Counted from the stretch's first letter, positions 33,581 through 42,151 are shown. The stretch is 44,206 bases of DNA from Anaerolineaceae bacterium (GCA_009885945.1 VFJR01000017.1:1-44206), one strand, 5' to 3'. Notes: generated from the letters alone by a model not told the origin. Translations and numbers: made by a program.

Positions 33581-34447
33581 ATGTCACAACTTCTTTCTGA
33601 CATTGCAACCCGCCTTGCCTTGTTCAGCGATACGCCTACGTTGGATGCGTCCGTGTTATTGGCGCATGTCATTGAAAAACCACGTACTTGGGTGATGGCG
33701 CATCCAGAACTTGTGTTAAATCAACAACAGCAAGAAAAACTAAACGAAGCAATGGATTGTTTGGATAAAGGCGAAGCCTTCCCGTACATCATCGGCAAAT
33801 GGGAATTTTTCGGACTGGAATTCAACATTACCAAAGATGTGCTTATCCCTAGACCCGAAACAGAATTACTTGTTGAAAAAGCCATTGCTTGGTTAAACGC
33901 CTCGCCAGAAAAAAGAAATATTGCAGATATTGGCACAGGCTCAGGCGCGATCGCAGTTGCCCTAGCAGAACACATTCCGAATGCACATATTACCGCCACA
34001 GATATTTCATCCGCCGCGCTGGAAGTAGCAAAGGGAAACGCACACAAGTTTAATGTTGAAAATAGAATCAATTTCATTGAATGTGATTTACTGCCTGATT
34101 CGAAAGTCAAAGGTCAAAAGTCAAACGACCTGCGACCTGCGACTTTTGACCTTATTTGCGCCAACCTGCCCTACATCCCCACCCAAACCCTGCATCAACT
34201 TTCTGTGTACGAGCGCGAACCCACTCTCGCCCTCGATGGCGGCGCAGACGGCTTAGATATTTTTCGCAAATTATTAAACATCGCACCGCAATGGCTTGCG
34301 CCCTACGGCATGATATTGCTCGAGATCGAATCATCACAAGGTATGAAAGCCTTATCTATTGCGTACGATACATTCGCAAACGCCAGCATCCATTTATACA
34401 AAGACCTGAACGGGCACGATAGACTACTCGAAATCTCTCTGTCATGA
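33581..34447 (+). CDS. prmC: Release factor glutamine methyltransferase PrmC
   Basis: A 288-residue SAM-dependent enzyme that methylates the GGQ glutamine of RF1/RF2. VLIPRPETELLVE matches the conserved pre-catalytic loop, ADIGTGSGAIAVALA binds SAM, and the catalytic NPPY motif is NLPY here. A palindromic heptamer repeat adds about 15 residues (SKVKGQKSNDLRPAT) just before the NLPY strand, where homologues go straight from the acidic strand to FDL. ATG 33581 is preferred over the TTG at 33575. The stop overlaps the tsaC start (ATGA). The insert and the NLPY variant make activity worth testing. Confidence 0.93.
   Translation: MSQLLSDIATRLALFSDTPTLDASVLLAHVIEKPRTWVMAHPELVLNQQQQEKLNEAMDCLDKGEAFPYIIGKWEFFGLEFNITKDVLIPRPETELLVEKAIAWLNASPEKRNIADIGTGSGAIAVALAEHIPNAHITATDISSAALEVAKGNAHKFNVENRINFIECDLLPDSKVKGQKSNDLRPATFDLICANLPYIPTQTLHQLSVYEREPTLALDGGADGLDIFRKLLNIAPQWLAPYGMILLEIESSQGMKALSIAYDTFANASIHLYKDLNGHDRLLEISLS
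34100..34153 (+). repeat. Palindromic heptamer repeat inserted in frame in prmC (copy 2)
   Basis: It shares most positions with the priA copy. Arms AAGGTCAAAAGTC (34110-34122) and GACTTTTGACCTT (34141-34153) form a perfect 13-bp inverted repeat whose sequence differs from the priA arms. One extra base relative to copy 1 shifts the frame of the first half; the second half gives DLRPATFDL in both proteins. Confidence 0.9.
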
Positions 34448-35055
34448 AAACAAAAATCATTTCCCCAAATGAAATTCAGCTTGCGCTTGATGAATTAAAT
34501 AACGGCGGGCTGGTTGCCTTCCCTACCGACACCGTTTATGGTCTTGGCGCACTTGCATTTAATCAACATGCAATCGAATCCATTTATATTGCAAAACAAC
34601 GTCCTATTGAAAAAGCAATTCCTATTTTGATCGGAGACTTGAGTGAACTCGATAAAGTTGCGGAGTATATTCCAAAGATGGCTCTCCATCTTACTACCCG
34701 CTTCTTGCCTGGACCCTTGACCTGCATCCTCCCCAAAAAGCACACTCTCCCCTTAGCCATTTCTGCCACTGCCACCGTTGGCGTGCGTATTCCAAATCAC
34801 GAAATCGCGCGCGCCTTATTACGCGCCGCGGGTCCAATGGCTGTTACCTCCGCCAACATCTCAGGTCAGCCCAGCCCCACATCTGCGCAAGAAGTCTATG
34901 ATCAACTTAACGGACGCATTCCCATCATCATAGACGGCGGCGTCACGCCCGGAGGCGTCCCCTCTACTTTAGTAGATTGTACTGGCGCAGAACCCGTCAT
35001 CTTGCGTGAAGGACCTATTTCGTTAGAAGAAATTTTATTGGCGATTGGCAATTAA
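34444..35055 (+). CDS. tsaC: Threonylcarbamoyl-AMP synthase (TsaC/Sua5/YwlC family)
   Basis: A 203-residue enzyme making threonylcarbamoyl-AMP, the first step of t6A modification of ANN-decoding tRNAs. NNGGLVAFPTDTVYGLGA (near 20-38) and IAKQRPIEKAIPILI form the nucleotide pocket; TRFLPGPLTCILPK and GPMAVTSANISGQPSP complete the YrdC domain. It starts in an ATGA overlap with prmC, so expression is coupled. tsaD, which uses its product, faces it on the other strand 47 bp away, separated by a perfect palindrome. Confidence 0.95.
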   Translation: MKTKIISPNEIQLALDELNNGGLVAFPTDTVYGLGALAFNQHAIESIYIAKQRPIEKAIPILIGDLSELDKVAEYIPKMALHLTTRFLPGPLTCILPKKHTLPLAISATATVGVRIPNHEIARALLRAAGPMAVTSANISGQPSPTSAQEVYDQLNGRIPIIIDGGVTPGGVPSTLVDCTGAEPVILREGPISLEEILLAIGN

Positions 35056-35059
35056 AAAT

Positions 35060-35093
35060 TTTGGAGTACATCAGCAAGCTGATGTACTCCAAA
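35060..35093. repeat. CAGC-NN-GCTG palindrome, copy 4 (longest)
   Basis: TTTGGAGTACATCAGC, AA, GCTGATGTACTCCAAA: 16-bp perfect arms filling the gap between the convergent tsaC and tsaD ends. It could stop transcription in both directions, although only a short A/T run adjoins it. Confidence 0.88.
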
Positions 35094-35102
35094 TGTATTA
35101 TT

Positions 35103-36131
35103 TCAAGGCAACGCCCAAGTCGGCGCCACATCAAAATCCAACTCTGAGACATGCCCATTCACAAAACGATAGTATCCCGCCGAGGCGATCATGGCGGCGT
35201 TATCGGTACATAAAGATAATGGGGGAATATGCACAGGAAATTCAGTTTGTGATTTAAACATCTCACGCAAGGCGCTGTTGGCAGAGACGCCGCCCGCAAC
35301 CAAAATATCTTTTGCGCCATGTTCGCGCGCGGCTTTGATGGTTTTCTTGTATAAAGTTTCTACTACGGCTTGTTGAAATGAGGCGGCGAGGTCGGCAACA
35401 GGCAACGATTCATTCTTCTTTTTCAGGTCATTAACTGTATATAAAACTGCTGTCTTTAAGCCGCTAAATGAGAAATCATATTCACCATCCAAACGCGCGC
35501 GCGGAAAGTTGAAGCGATTCGCATCCCCACCCACTGCCGCCTTTTGAATAGCAGGACCGCCGGGATACCCAAGCTCTAAGAGGCGAGCAACCTTGTCGAA
35601 AGCCTCACCAGCCGCATCGTCGCGCGTTGAACCGAGACGTTTGTAGGTCAAATGCCCGGTCATGAGATTCAATTCAGTGTGGCCGCCTGAGACGAGCAAA
35701 GTCATCAAAGGAAAGCGCGGCTCCGTAGTTGGAACATCGCCCGCTTTTTGCACCCACGCCGAATAAAGATGCCCCTCCAAATGATTAACGCCGATGATAG
35801 GTTTACCGCTCGCAAGCGCGAGACCTTTTGCCATATTCACCCCCACCACCAGCGAACCTGTCAAGCCGGGACCGCGCGTTACTGCAATCACATCAATATC
35901 ATTTATCGTGACGCGCGCCTGCGCAAGCGCCTGTTGAACAACCGGCGTGATGCTCAAGACATGCTGACGTGAAGCCACCTCTGGGAATACCCCGCCATAA
36001 CGCGCGTGCATTTCCATTTGTGACGCAACGATAGAAGATAACAGAGTGCGTCCATTTTCAAGAACAGCGCAAGCAGTTTCATCACAGGAGGTTTCGATGG
36101 CGAGGATGCGAGCAGGAGAGAAGGTAGTCAT
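35103..36131 (-). CDS. tsaD: tRNA N6-adenosine threonylcarbamoyltransferase TsaD
   Basis: A 342-residue ASKHA-fold enzyme that transfers the threonylcarbamoyl group to A37. LAIETSCDETACAVL starts the nucleotide-binding domain, VNHLEGHLYS holds the two metal-binding His, LVSGGHTEL is the glycine loop, and a second nucleotide motif (VAGGVSANSALREM) follows; SLCTDNAAMIASAGY carries the metal-binding Asp. The ATG follows the stop of the secreted metallopeptidase gene by 4 nt. Secure. Confidence 0.97.
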   Translation of the reverse strand: MTTFSPARILAIETSCDETACAVLENGRTLLSSIVASQMEMHARYGGVFPEVASRQHVLSITPVVQQALAQARVTINDIDVIAVTRGPGLTGSLVVGVNMAKGLALASGKPIIGVNHLEGHLYSAWVQKAGDVPTTEPRFPLMTLLVSGGHTELNLMTGHLTYKRLGSTRDDAAGEAFDKVARLLELGYPGGPAIQKAAVGGDANRFNFPRARLDGEYDFSFSGLKTAVLYTVNDLKKKNESLPVADLAASFQQAVVETLYKKTIKAAREHGAKDILVAGGVSANSALREMFKSQTEFPVHIPPLSLCTDNAAMIASAGYYRFVNGHVSELDFDVAPTWALP

Positions 36132-36135
36132 TGCT

Positions 36136-37746
36136 TCACGGGTAAGTAATAATGATGTCTGTTACATTTGCCCCATTAACATAAATTGCACCCTCACAAG
36201 TTTGCGTTTTGGTAATTACACCCGCGCCGCCATACCAACCAACCGGCGGAGTATTGGGTCCAGCATTAGGGTCATTCACCCCGAGGAAATATATTCCGTT
36301 TGGAAGTTGAATTTTAAATTTCCCATTGGTGGAATCATGTCCATAGCAACCGCCAAATTTGGGACACGCGCCAATCGAATATCCTGCCAATATTTCGCCA
36401 GAAAGATTGGTCACAATTCCTTCAACAACATATTTCTTGCCATCATCAACTGGGAGTGGATATCCGCAAGGTTGACTGAGTGAATCTATGAGTACATCTG
36501 CAGGGACACGGATGACAATCTCATCGGTTGTTTTTCCTTCGTGCACATTGAAAACACTGCTGATCGATCTGTCGGGGGTGAAATTACTTGGATTTTTATC
36601 ATAATAATACCCGCTCCAATTTATGCCGTCTACTTTGAACCAAATCTCATAATGATCTGCAGGTAGGCTTATTGAAAATGCGCCATTTTCATCTGTTTCA
36701 ACACTGGGACAAGGCGGGTTTCCTTTACAGAGAAGCACTAACACTTTTGGAACTGGGTCTCCCTTCTCCGAGAGAATTTTTCCAGTTACTGTACCCATCC
36801 CAACCGCGATTGTAGGCACAGGGGTAATATAAGCAAAGTTCACTGCACGATACGATTCAAAATTGGCTGAGAAAGTATCTGGGGACATTCCAAAAACTTC
36901 TCCAAATGAATCTTCCCATGTTTTATCTGAGCCAATCACTTGGAACAAATTAATTAGAGAATCGTAACCGTAAGTGTCTACCAAATAGCGAACCGCCAAA
37001 GAACCAAGGGAATAAACCTGGACTCCTTCATACTCATTGCCAAGCTCGGCGACAGTTTTAGTGTTTGTTCTTAAATAATCTTCTCGCCAGAGCCAACTTT
37101 CGGATGCAGTTTTTGATTCAAGGTCTCCAAGAAGAAGCAATTTGAAATAGTCCGCGCTTCCTTCAAGCATCCACGGCGGAGCAATTCGTCCCTCTGCTAT
37201 TTGATTGTTCTTCGCTATATAATTTTGAATAACATGAAAATATTCATGAATAACAAAGGCTGATAGGTTATCCGCCTTATTTTCAAAAACAGTTGGGTCG
37301 TAAGAAATAAAAACGCCTTTTATTTGAGCAAAGTATTTTGCACAAGCACCCGAACCCACACCAGATACTTCCCCTGTTTTGGCTAAATAGGCGGCAAATG
37401 CTTCATTAAGTTTCACGCAATCTTTCATCACGTATATCTCAGCAGGAATAGTTTCTCCGTTTACAAACTCACTCACATACGAATATGCCAGATCAACAGA
37501 TTTTTTGACGATAGTTTGTTCTTCAGTGGTCATACCATCATCAAAAAAATATTCCGCGCCATTTGCGGTTTCAGACGGGTTAACAGATAATATTTTTCTG
37601 TAAGCCAAATCCGGGGTGGGCGAAGGCGTAAGACTTGGCTCAGGTGTTGCTGAACTAATAGGTGTAACAACGCTAGGCTGAACAGGAGAAGCAGGAGAAC
37701 AAGCAGAAATCAAAATAATAGCTAGAAATAAGAATTTTATTTTCAT
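36136..37746 (-). CDS. Secreted lipoprotein metallopeptidase (peptidase MA-like) with carboxypeptidase-regulatory-like domains
   Basis: A 536-residue exported lipoprotein. The signal peptide ends in LISAC with Cys16 as the lipid site. A Pro/Thr/Ser linker follows. The gluzincin domain has H167-E168-x-x-H171 (HEYFHVIQ) and the third ligand Glu195 in PPWMLEGSADYF, a pattern seen in the peptidase MA family. Two Ig-like carboxypeptidase-regulatory repeats (about 310-415 and 430-536, GTVTGKILSEKGDPVPKV and YVVEGIVTNLSGEILAGY) close the protein. AGAGGAACC precedes ATG 37746. It probably acts at the cell surface on protein substrates. It may share a transcript with tsaD. Confidence 0.85.
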   Translation of the reverse strand: MKIKFLFLAIILISACSPASPVQPSVVTPISSATPEPSLTPSPTPDLAYRKILSVNPSETANGAEYFFDDGMTTEEQTIVKKSVDLAYSYVSEFVNGETIPAEIYVMKDCVKLNEAFAAYLAKTGEVSGVGSGACAKYFAQIKGVFISYDPTVFENKADNLSAFVIHEYFHVIQNYIAKNNQIAEGRIAPPWMLEGSADYFKLLLLGDLESKTASESWLWREDYLRTNTKTVAELGNEYEGVQVYSLGSLAVRYLVDTYGYDSLINLFQVIGSDKTWEDSFGEVFGMSPDTFSANFESYRAVNFAYITPVPTIAVGMGTVTGKILSEKGDPVPKVLVLLCKGNPPCPSVETDENGAFSISLPADHYEIWFKVDGINWSGYYYDKNPSNFTPDRSISSVFNVHEGKTTDEIVIRVPADVLIDSLSQPCGYPLPVDDGKKYVVEGIVTNLSGEILAGYSIGACPKFGGCYGHDSTNGKFKIQLPNGIYFLGVNDPNAGPNTPPVGWYGGAGVITKTQTCEGAIYVNGANVTDIIITYP

Positions 37747-37803
37747 GGTTCCTCTACATTATGAAAACACGGGTGATTAGAAATTTACTTCCATTAAAAT
37801 CAA

Positions 37804-38610
37804 TTACAAATGTCTCAAAAAAGAAACTGGACTGTTCAAGAAATCTTTGGTGAGTTTAACATGCTCAAGTTCATCGTACTGAACTTGTTTAATTTTGCTA
37901 TTCTCAAAACTCAGGATGGTTGCTTCTGGAAAGGCGAGAATAATTGGAGAATGAGTAGCAATGATAAACTGCGCATCCTGCTCGATCATTTGTTTGAGCG
38001 CTGAAATAAAAGTTAACTGCCGCGAGGGCGAAAGTGCGGCTTCGGGTTCATCAAGCAGATATAAACCGTTTGCCACAAAACGCGATTGGAACAATGCCAA
38101 AAAACTCTCGCCGTGTGAGCGGTTATCCAAGCCACCTTCATACCGTTCTTTCATGGCATGTAACTCGCGCCTGTAGGGCAATTTGGCAAGGTCAACTGCT
38201 AACTTGGAGCGTCCTTTATATTCAGCATCCACAGCATCTAAATCGTTTTGCAATTCGTCCTGTGTTTGCTTCATACTTTTTGCAAAGCCGAAAAAATCTT
38301 CTGCGCGTAAAAAGAAACCTTTGTGCGTGCGCTTTGACCATGCCAAACGAAAATATTGTGCAAGCTTGCGGACATGCGCCAATGTTTTATCGGTCTTTAT
38401 ACTTTCACTGCCCACCGTCACAGAACCTATCGCGCAAGCAATTGCTTCCATGACCGTGGATTTGCCCGAACCGTTCTCGCCTACAAAAAAAGTGACGGGG
38501 GATATAAACTCAAGTTCTTTCAGCGACTGGATAATTCCTAGCGAAAATGGAAAAGACGCAACATCTTGCGCATTAAATTCTCGAACAGTCAAAGCCTTTA
38601 GATGAATCAC
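37804..38610 (-). CDS. AAA ATPase (ABC/SMC-like, COG3910 type)
   Basis: A 268-residue stand-alone ATPase. Walker A VGENGSGKST (near residue 43), signature-like SHGESFLALF, Walker B LYLLDEPEAALS and the switch His in IIATHSPI are all present. There is no partner nuclease or TOPRIM domain, so it differs from OLD-family nucleases. GTG start at 38610, 3 nt after the M24 peptidase stop, which makes an operon of the two. Its role is unknown; related stand-alone ATPases occur in both housekeeping and defence settings. Confidence 0.87.
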   Translation of the reverse strand: MIHLKALTVREFNAQDVASFPFSLGIIQSLKELEFISPVTFFVGENGSGKSTVMEAIACAIGSVTVGSESIKTDKTLAHVRKLAQYFRLAWSKRTHKGFFLRAEDFFGFAKSMKQTQDELQNDLDAVDAEYKGRSKLAVDLAKLPYRRELHAMKERYEGGLDNRSHGESFLALFQSRFVANGLYLLDEPEAALSPSRQLTFISALKQMIEQDAQFIIATHSPIILAFPEATILSFENSKIKQVQYDELEHVKLTKDFLNSPVSFLRHL

Positions 38611-38613
38611 GAT

Positions 38614-39867
38614 TTACGTTTTTTTCCACTTCTTCATTGGCAAAACAAAATCATACGAAAATTCTGCAAGTTTTTCAATGCCACCATCTGGACGCACCCA
38701 TAATGTATCTTCAATACGAAAGCCCATGCCTTTTTCAGGATAATATAGACCAGGCTCAGAGGTGATCACGACACCAGATTTCAAACGCTGATCATCGCCG
38801 ACTGTAGCTCCGCTGAAAGGACGCTCGTGAATATTCAAGCCAACGCCATGCCCCAAGCTGTGCACATACCCTTCAACCGGGGATCTCGTATTGAGCAGTG
38901 TTTTATGCCCCTTGGACTCAAAGTATTCACAGGTCATATTTTGATAATGTTTGAAGGGGGTATTCAAATCAAAATTATCCATCAATGTATCGTAGATCTC
39001 TTTAACTTGATCAAATACTTGTTGAGCTTCTGGAGTTGCATATCCCAAACTCCAAGTTCGGGTGAAGTCATAATAATATCCGCCGCCCGCTTCAGCAGGG
39101 TAGATATCAAAGACAATCGTTTGTCCAAGCTTGAGCAGGTCACTAGGGTTACCGCCAGAATGCGGCACGCCTGCATCACGCCCTTGAGCAAAAATAAAAC
39201 CAGAGGGCAGTTCCGCGCCTAATTCTGAAACCCATAAACGAATTTTGGAATGCACATCACCCACTGTAAGAGGCGTGCCATCCTCTTTCATCAACACTTC
39301 GTCATCGCGCACATTGCTGGAAACAAGCAGGTCACGTACTTTACCTACCACCGTAGTAGTCACTTGACCCATTTTGCGAATCCGCGCTACCTCAAATTCA
39401 TCTTTGGTTTCCATAGCACGCATTAATATTGAATCCTCGCGTGGTTCACCGATAAACTCAACTTTAGGCATCAATTTTTGCAAGTGAGTTAACACTCCAA
39501 AAATAGCGCTGATATCATAAGTGCCATACACGCCTACTCTGCCTGACGCAATTCCTACATCCTTTAACATAGACTGATAGCGCACAGCGCTTGCTAACAG
39601 CAGATCATTATTTGCTTCTTTTAGCATGGCGCCATAATCATATTGGCTGTAAGAAACACACTTAAGCCCGCTTTTGGTGGCTTCATCGCGCTCCATGTCT
39701 CCGTGAAAAAGAACGGGCTCACTGCCGCGTTTTTTAATCAAGGTTGCGTGGCTGACATGCCCGCCGCCAGTGAAATAATACATAGGCGGGTTATGCTCAG
39801 CATTTCCAAAAATCATAAGCGCATCTATATTTTTTGTTTGCATTAATGCATCGATATCAGATCTCAT
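38614..39867 (-). CDS. M24 family metallopeptidase (Xaa-Pro aminopeptidase-like)
   Basis: A 417-residue pita-bread enzyme. The N-terminal creatinase-type domain (to about 170) is followed by the catalytic domain. All five metal ligands can be placed: two Asp in VFDIYPAEAGGGYYYDFTRT, His in LGHGVGLNIHERP, Glu in ITSEPGLY, and Glu in GFRIEDTLWV. It likely removes N-terminal residues before proline, in line with the M42/S51 set elsewhere in the window. AAAGGAATAT precedes the ATG. Part of the 5' flank is one of the GCGAATTAGCGAAT repeats. Confidence 0.92.
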   Translation of the reverse strand: MRSDIDALMQTKNIDALMIFGNAEHNPPMYYFTGGGHVSHATLIKKRGSEPVLFHGDMERDEATKSGLKCVSYSQYDYGAMLKEANNDLLLASAVRYQSMLKDVGIASGRVGVYGTYDISAIFGVLTHLQKLMPKVEFIGEPREDSILMRAMETKDEFEVARIRKMGQVTTTVVGKVRDLLVSSNVRDDEVLMKEDGTPLTVGDVHSKIRLWVSELGAELPSGFIFAQGRDAGVPHSGGNPSDLLKLGQTIVFDIYPAEAGGGYYYDFTRTWSLGYATPEAQQVFDQVKEIYDTLMDNFDLNTPFKHYQNMTCEYFESKGHKTLLNTRSPVEGYVHSLGHGVGLNIHERPFSGATVGDDQRLKSGVVITSEPGLYYPEKGMGFRIEDTLWVRPDGGIEKLAEFSYDFVLPMKKWKKT

Positions 39868-39876
39868 CTATATTCC

Positions 39877-39906
39877 TTTTAAACGCAAATTTGCGAATTA
39901 GCGAAT
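39877..39906 (+). repeat. GCGAATTAGCGAAT repeat, left copy
   Basis: TTTTAAACGC, then CGAATTAGCGAAT, between the GxxExxY pseudogene and the M24 gene. An inverted, about 85% identical copy lies at 40353-40383, on the other side of the pseudogene. Confidence 0.78.
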
Positions 39907-39918
39907 GGTTCGAATTTT

Positions 39919-40335
39919 TTACTTAATGATTTGGCGAAGCCGCGGGGTTATTGGCTTTCGCTTTGTATTAACTACACGAGAAGATTGTACACTTTCAGCG
40001 CCAAAATTAATCACAATCGCGAGCGGCAACCCAGTTGCTTTTAGATAAGATAACGCCTGTTGCTCATGAATTCCTAAAATTTCTTGTACTGCTTTTAGCT
40101 CAAGAATGATTTTTTGGTTCACTGCCAAATCCAAAATAAATTCACCGAGAGGCTTGTTTTTGTAATTTACAACGATCCTCTTCTGTCGTTGTATTTAAAA
40201 ATTTCTTTCAGTCAATTCACGAACCATTGCTTCTTCATAAAGAACTTCAGGAAATCCCGGTCCTAAATGGCTATGCACTTCAAAAGCCGCTTGCATAACC
40301 AAGTACGATAGTTCCTTTTCAATAATTTCGCTCAT
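39919..40335 (-). pseudogene. GxxExxY protein gene interrupted by an in-frame stop
   Basis: From ATG 40335 the reading frame gives MSEIIEKELSYLVMQ, then GPGFPEVLYEEA, which is the GxxExxY signature, and stops at TAA in codon 47 (40197-40195). The same frame continues without a shift through IQRQKRIVVNYKNKPLGEF and LDLAVNQKIILELKAV to 39919, giving 139 codons, the normal family length. One substitution (for example AAA to TAA) explains the loss. Only a 71-residue 3' part would be found as an ORF. Family function is unproven, often near mobile sequences. Inverted repeats flank the gene. Confidence 0.85.
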
Positions 40336-40352
40336 GAAAAATCCTTCGTGAA

Positions 40353-40383
40353 ATTCGCTAATTCGTTATATTCGCGTTTAAAG
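40353..40383 (-). repeat. GCGAATTAGCGAAT repeat, right copy (inverted)
   Basis: On the minus strand TTTAAACGCGAAT, then ACGAATTAGCGAAT. It contains the selA stop codon, so the last few SelA residues (ANITN) are written by the repeat. Confidence 0.78.
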
Positions 40384-41722
40384 ATTTTTGCAATCCATCC
40401 AACAATGCATGTTCCTGTTCGGGCAAAACGGTGCGCGGGTCGAGCAGAATTTTGTTGTTTTCTGTGCGCGCAATGATCGGCGGATTTTGCTGGCGAAGTT
40501 TCTTTAAGAAAGAGTCGGGCGATTTTACACTAATTGACAGTAAATAACTGGGCAGGGATTCGCCCGGTAAACTGCCGCCACCTACCGTTGACTCGCCTCT
40601 TACCACCGTACCTTGACCCAACGCCTCTGCCCACGCCTCTGCCCGCGCCTGCAGCTGATTCAGCGTCAGAGACATCATCTTCACGATAGGGATTTCTCTC
40701 TCCGCCTCATCTTGCAGATAATGCGTCAGCGTAGCAGTGAGACCTGCAAGGCAAGTTTTATCTGCGCGTACAGCGCGTGCTAGCGGATGTTTCTTTATTT
40801 TTTCTATTAAATCCTTTTTGCCGATAATGATTCCAGATTGGGGACCGCCAAGTAATTTATCGCCTGAAAAACAAATGACATCCACGCCTGCTTCAAAAGA
40901 TTCTTGTACTGTCGGCTCGTGCGCAAGTCCATATTTAGCAGTATCGTATAACACACCTGAACCAAGATCATCCATCACAATGATCTCGTGTTGATGTGCA
41001 AGTTCAACAACATCTTTCAGAGCGGGTTCTTCCGTAAAGCCAATGATCTTAAAATTAGATGGATGTGCGCGCAGGAACATGGCTGGATTCTCGCTGAGTG
41101 CTTCTTTATAATCTGCGAGTCTTACTTTGTTGGTGGTGCCTATCTCTACCAATTTCGCACCCGATTGCTTCATCACATCTGGCACACGGAATCCGCCGCC
41201 AATTTCTACCATTTGCGTGCGAGAGATAACAACACGTTTTTTATTTGCCAAGGCAGATAAAATTAGTAAAACTGCTGAGGCGTTATTGTTCACCACCAAA
41301 GCGGATTGTGCGCCGGTAAGTTTTTGCAAAATAGCTTCAGCGTGAATCAAACGCGAGCCGCGCTTGCCTGTTTCGAGGTCAAACTCAAGGTTGGAATAAT
41401 TGAGCGCGGCATCATTCATTGCTTTGATGGTTGCATTGGATAAGGGCGCGCGTCCAAGGTTAGTATGCAGGATAACTCCCGTAGCGTTAATAACAGGAAT
41501 TAGGGTTGGCGTTGTCCATGCATTTAGGTAGGATTCGGCTTGGGTTAAGATAATGCCGATTGTGGGCGCATCCGCCTCGGGGTTGAGTTTGAGGCGTGTG
41601 CGGGTTTCCTCTACCGTTTGGCGGATGGAATCCAAAGTAAGGGGTCTGCCGAATCGCTGAATCAGATTAGAAGCAGATTGTAAAATTTGTTCAACGGAGG
41701 GGAGATTCTTTAGGTTGCTCAT
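40358..41722 (-). CDS. selA: L-seryl-tRNA(Sec) selenium transferase
   Basis: A 454-residue PLP enzyme that converts seryl-tRNA(Sec) to selenocysteyl-tRNA(Sec) using selenophosphate. INATGVILHTNLGRAPLS near residue 75 and the PLP lysine motif FSGDKLLGGPQSGIIIG are diagnostic, and the length is normal. Start chosen at ATG 41722 (MSNLKNLPS), overlapping the upstream gene by 32 nt; the longer ORF to 41755 is less likely. selB, selD and selC (tRNA-Sec) are not in the window. SerRS, encoded 26 kb away, would supply the seryl-tRNA(Sec). The C-terminus falls in a repeat. Confidence 0.95.
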   Translation of the reverse strand: MSNLKNLPSVEQILQSASNLIQRFGRPLTLDSIRQTVEETRTRLKLNPEADAPTIGIILTQAESYLNAWTTPTLIPVINATGVILHTNLGRAPLSNATIKAMNDAALNYSNLEFDLETGKRGSRLIHAEAILQKLTGAQSALVVNNNASAVLLILSALANKKRVVISRTQMVEIGGGFRVPDVMKQSGAKLVEIGTTNKVRLADYKEALSENPAMFLRAHPSNFKIIGFTEEPALKDVVELAHQHEIIVMDDLGSGVLYDTAKYGLAHEPTVQESFEAGVDVICFSGDKLLGGPQSGIIIGKKDLIEKIKKHPLARAVRADKTCLAGLTATLTHYLQDEAEREIPIVKMMSLTLNQLQARAEAWAEALGQGTVVRGESTVGGGSLPGESLPSYLLSISVKSPDSFLKKLRQQNPPIIARTENNKILLDPRTVLPEQEHALLDGLQKSLNANITN

Positions 41723-42122
41723 CTTCAATAGGTGTGGTGGGATGCCATTGGGCAAGCTCGCGAACGCGAGTGAAATATTCGAGGGCGATCAAGCCGCCTG
41801 CTAAGCCAAAGATGGCATAGAGTGTAACAAGGCGACCTAATTGAAGCCAGGCAAGAGTTGCGCCAAATATGCCAGCCCAGATTGCCTGCCGAATCACGAT
41901 GGGCGGCGCGGCGGGAGGATCACTGGGAAAACGGTCGTTGAAATAATATGTGATGGGCAAGGCTGTGCCTGTGAGCGCCATGACCCAACATAAAAAGAAT
42001 ACCCAACGGGGCCAGACGGTTGGGGTTGCGAATATGATAATGGATATGAGTCCGCCCCAGCCGCCGATGATTAGAAATAATGTAGAGGGGAGGTACGCGC
42101 GAAAGGTTGGTTTGGGTTGCAT
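41691..42122 (-). CDS. Small membrane protein, four TM helices, unknown
   Basis: A 143-residue protein with four predicted TM helices in two pairs (about 10-30, 39-60, 78-95, 98-117) and an acidic tail (EDEQPKES). No family recognised. Its 3' end overlaps selA by 32 nt in another frame, so it leads the selA transcript. No SD is evident before ATG 42122; the heptamer-rich tract lies just upstream. Confidence 0.7.
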   Translation of the reverse strand: MQPKPTFRAYLPSTLFLIIGGWGGLISIIIFATPTVWPRWVFFLCWVMALTGTALPITYYFNDRFPSDPPAAPPIVIRQAIWAGIFGATLAWLQLGRLVTLYAIFGLAGGLIALEYFTRVRELAQWHPTTPIEDEQPKESPLR

Positions 42123-42151
42123 TAGGTGAATTATACTCGGGAGATGAGATG

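Noticed and set aside
39919-40134. Stand-alone 71-residue protein
   Set aside because: The same frame continues upstream through one stop codon to a GxxExxY N-terminus, so it is the 3' part of a broken gene.
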